Made by a program: the position numbers and the translations under genes
Shown here: positions 5,315 through 5,727 of the stretch, one piece after another
Position numbering within the stretch: the stretch's first letter is position 1
How the letters are laid out: every line of letters begins with the position of its first letter
Source: Prevotella sp. CAG:1185
GTDB taxonomy: Bacteria > Bacteroidota > Bacteroidia > Bacteroidales > Bacteroidaceae
Direction: 5' to 3'
Assembly: GCA_000436695.1 (NCBI GenBank)
Contig: HF992546.1
Coordinates: 1 to 5,727, forward strand
Length of the DNA stretch: 5,727 nucleotides
Notes under the pieces: model-generated
What the model was told of the DNA's origin: nothing
Databases searched by the model: none
Seen by the model: only the letters and a program-made list of their open reading frames with translations

Positions 5315-5693
5315 AATACAAATCAGGTTGTCGGAACTTACCGATATTGTTCCTTATGACGATAACTCATTGATTTATAACAAATTACCAAGATACTCAC
5401 ATTTTAATATATTTCGTAAAAAAATTGTGATTTACCGAAAATACAGACATTCTGAGAGCGTTAAAAGAAAAGAGTTTTCTGTTTTGGGCAGTATAATTTT
5501 GTAAAGAAAGAATCAATATTACTAATTGAATATTTTCAAGCATATTCTCACAATGTCTATATGTATTTTCAAAATAAAGTCCAGGAAATATTTTCCTTAT
5601 AATAAAACAACGCAAAGAAGAAATATTTATATCCAAAAGTTTTATTAACTTCGCACTTCGAAAACAGACAACAGGGATGGACATAAAATATTA

Positions 5694-5727
5694 ATGAATG
5701 TCCGCAAGTTGCCAATCAATAAATTCG
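5694..5727 (+). CDS. Possible start of a plus-strand gene running off the window
   Basis: An ATG at 5694 opens MNVRKLPINKF and stays open to the window end; another ATG at 5698 in a different frame is also open. About 40 bp upstream, TAACTTCG (5646-5653) is one base off the Bacteroidetes -7 consensus, but no TTG lies at the right distance. Eleven codons are too few to identify a product. If real, the gene is divergent from the flavodoxin unit. Confidence 0.2.
   Translation, partial: MNVRKLPINKF

Larger units (their letters stand above)
4914..5693. other. Long AT-rich intergenic region upstream of fldA
   Basis: About 780 bp with no supportable gene. From left to right it contains the fldA promoter (4952-4982), a duplicated 13-mer, a tandem heptamer, overlapping weak hairpins (5110-5118 with 5166-5174; 5117-5123 with 5131-5137), the three-hairpin cluster at 5221-5314, and AT-rich sequence to 5640. 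Two overlapping opposite-strand frames here (69 codons on plus from 5295, 95 codons on minus from 5684) have biased AT-rich translations and no start signals, and the plus one begins inside the palindrome; I treat both as chance. Confidence 0.6.

Noticed and set aside
5491..5501. TAATTTTG (5494-5501, plus) as a -7 promoter element
   Set aside because: It fits TAnnTTTG but has no TTG at 19-21 bp upstream and no gene follows; expected by chance in AT-rich DNA.
5295..5504. 69-codon plus-strand frame starting inside the palindrome
   Set aside because: No start signal, AT-rich composition, no recognisable motif, and the ATG is part of the palindrome centre.
5397..5684. 95-codon minus-strand frame
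   Set aside because: AT-driven composition (Ile, Asn, Phe, Lys), no promoter or ribosome-binding site, and overlap with another equally weak frame.

Overview
The window most likely comes from a Bacteroidales chromosome, probably Prevotella or a close relative. The evidence is threefold: two promoters have the Bacteroidetes form (TTG, 20 bp, then TAnnTTTG or a one-base variant), starts mostly lack a Shine-Dalgarno sequence, and a flavodoxin sits next to a DUF2023 gene. The genus is inferred from general resemblance, not from a search. All six convincing genes lie on the minus strand, so transcription runs right to left.

Reading in the direction of transcription, the first unit is a long-chain flavodoxin (4913-4410) followed by a DUF2023 protein with a Cys-rich tail (4386-4009). 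It has a near-perfect promoter at 4982-4952, overlapped by a duplicated 13-bp motif, and ends at a 15-bp hairpin terminator (3942-3903). The second unit is a short NfeD protein (3769-3314) followed by a QmcA/stomatin-type SPFH protein (3286-2333), with its own promoter at 3816-3786. These two form a membrane pair seen in many bacteria. After a 215-bp gap with no clear promoter or terminator come a WecB-fold protein (2117-1026) and, 5 bp later, a YdfG-like short-chain dehydrogenase (1020-238). A 17-bp hairpin terminator (167-122) closes this unit. The last two genes may have their own undetected promoter or be read through from qmcA.

The right end (4914 to about 5693) is an AT-rich stretch of about 780 bp with no gene I can support. 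It carries the flavodoxin promoter, a tandem heptamer, and a cluster of three consecutive hairpins at 5221-5314, including a 39-bp palindrome with 19-bp arms. An open frame may begin at 5694 on the plus strand and run off the window, but too little is present to be sure.

The most notable points are the WecB-like protein, in which most active-site signature residues are replaced although the fold is intact; the five-cysteine tail on the DUF2023 partner of the flavodoxin; the repeated motif over the flavodoxin promoter; and the hairpin cluster. I see no CRISPR array, tRNA, rRNA or intact insertion sequence.
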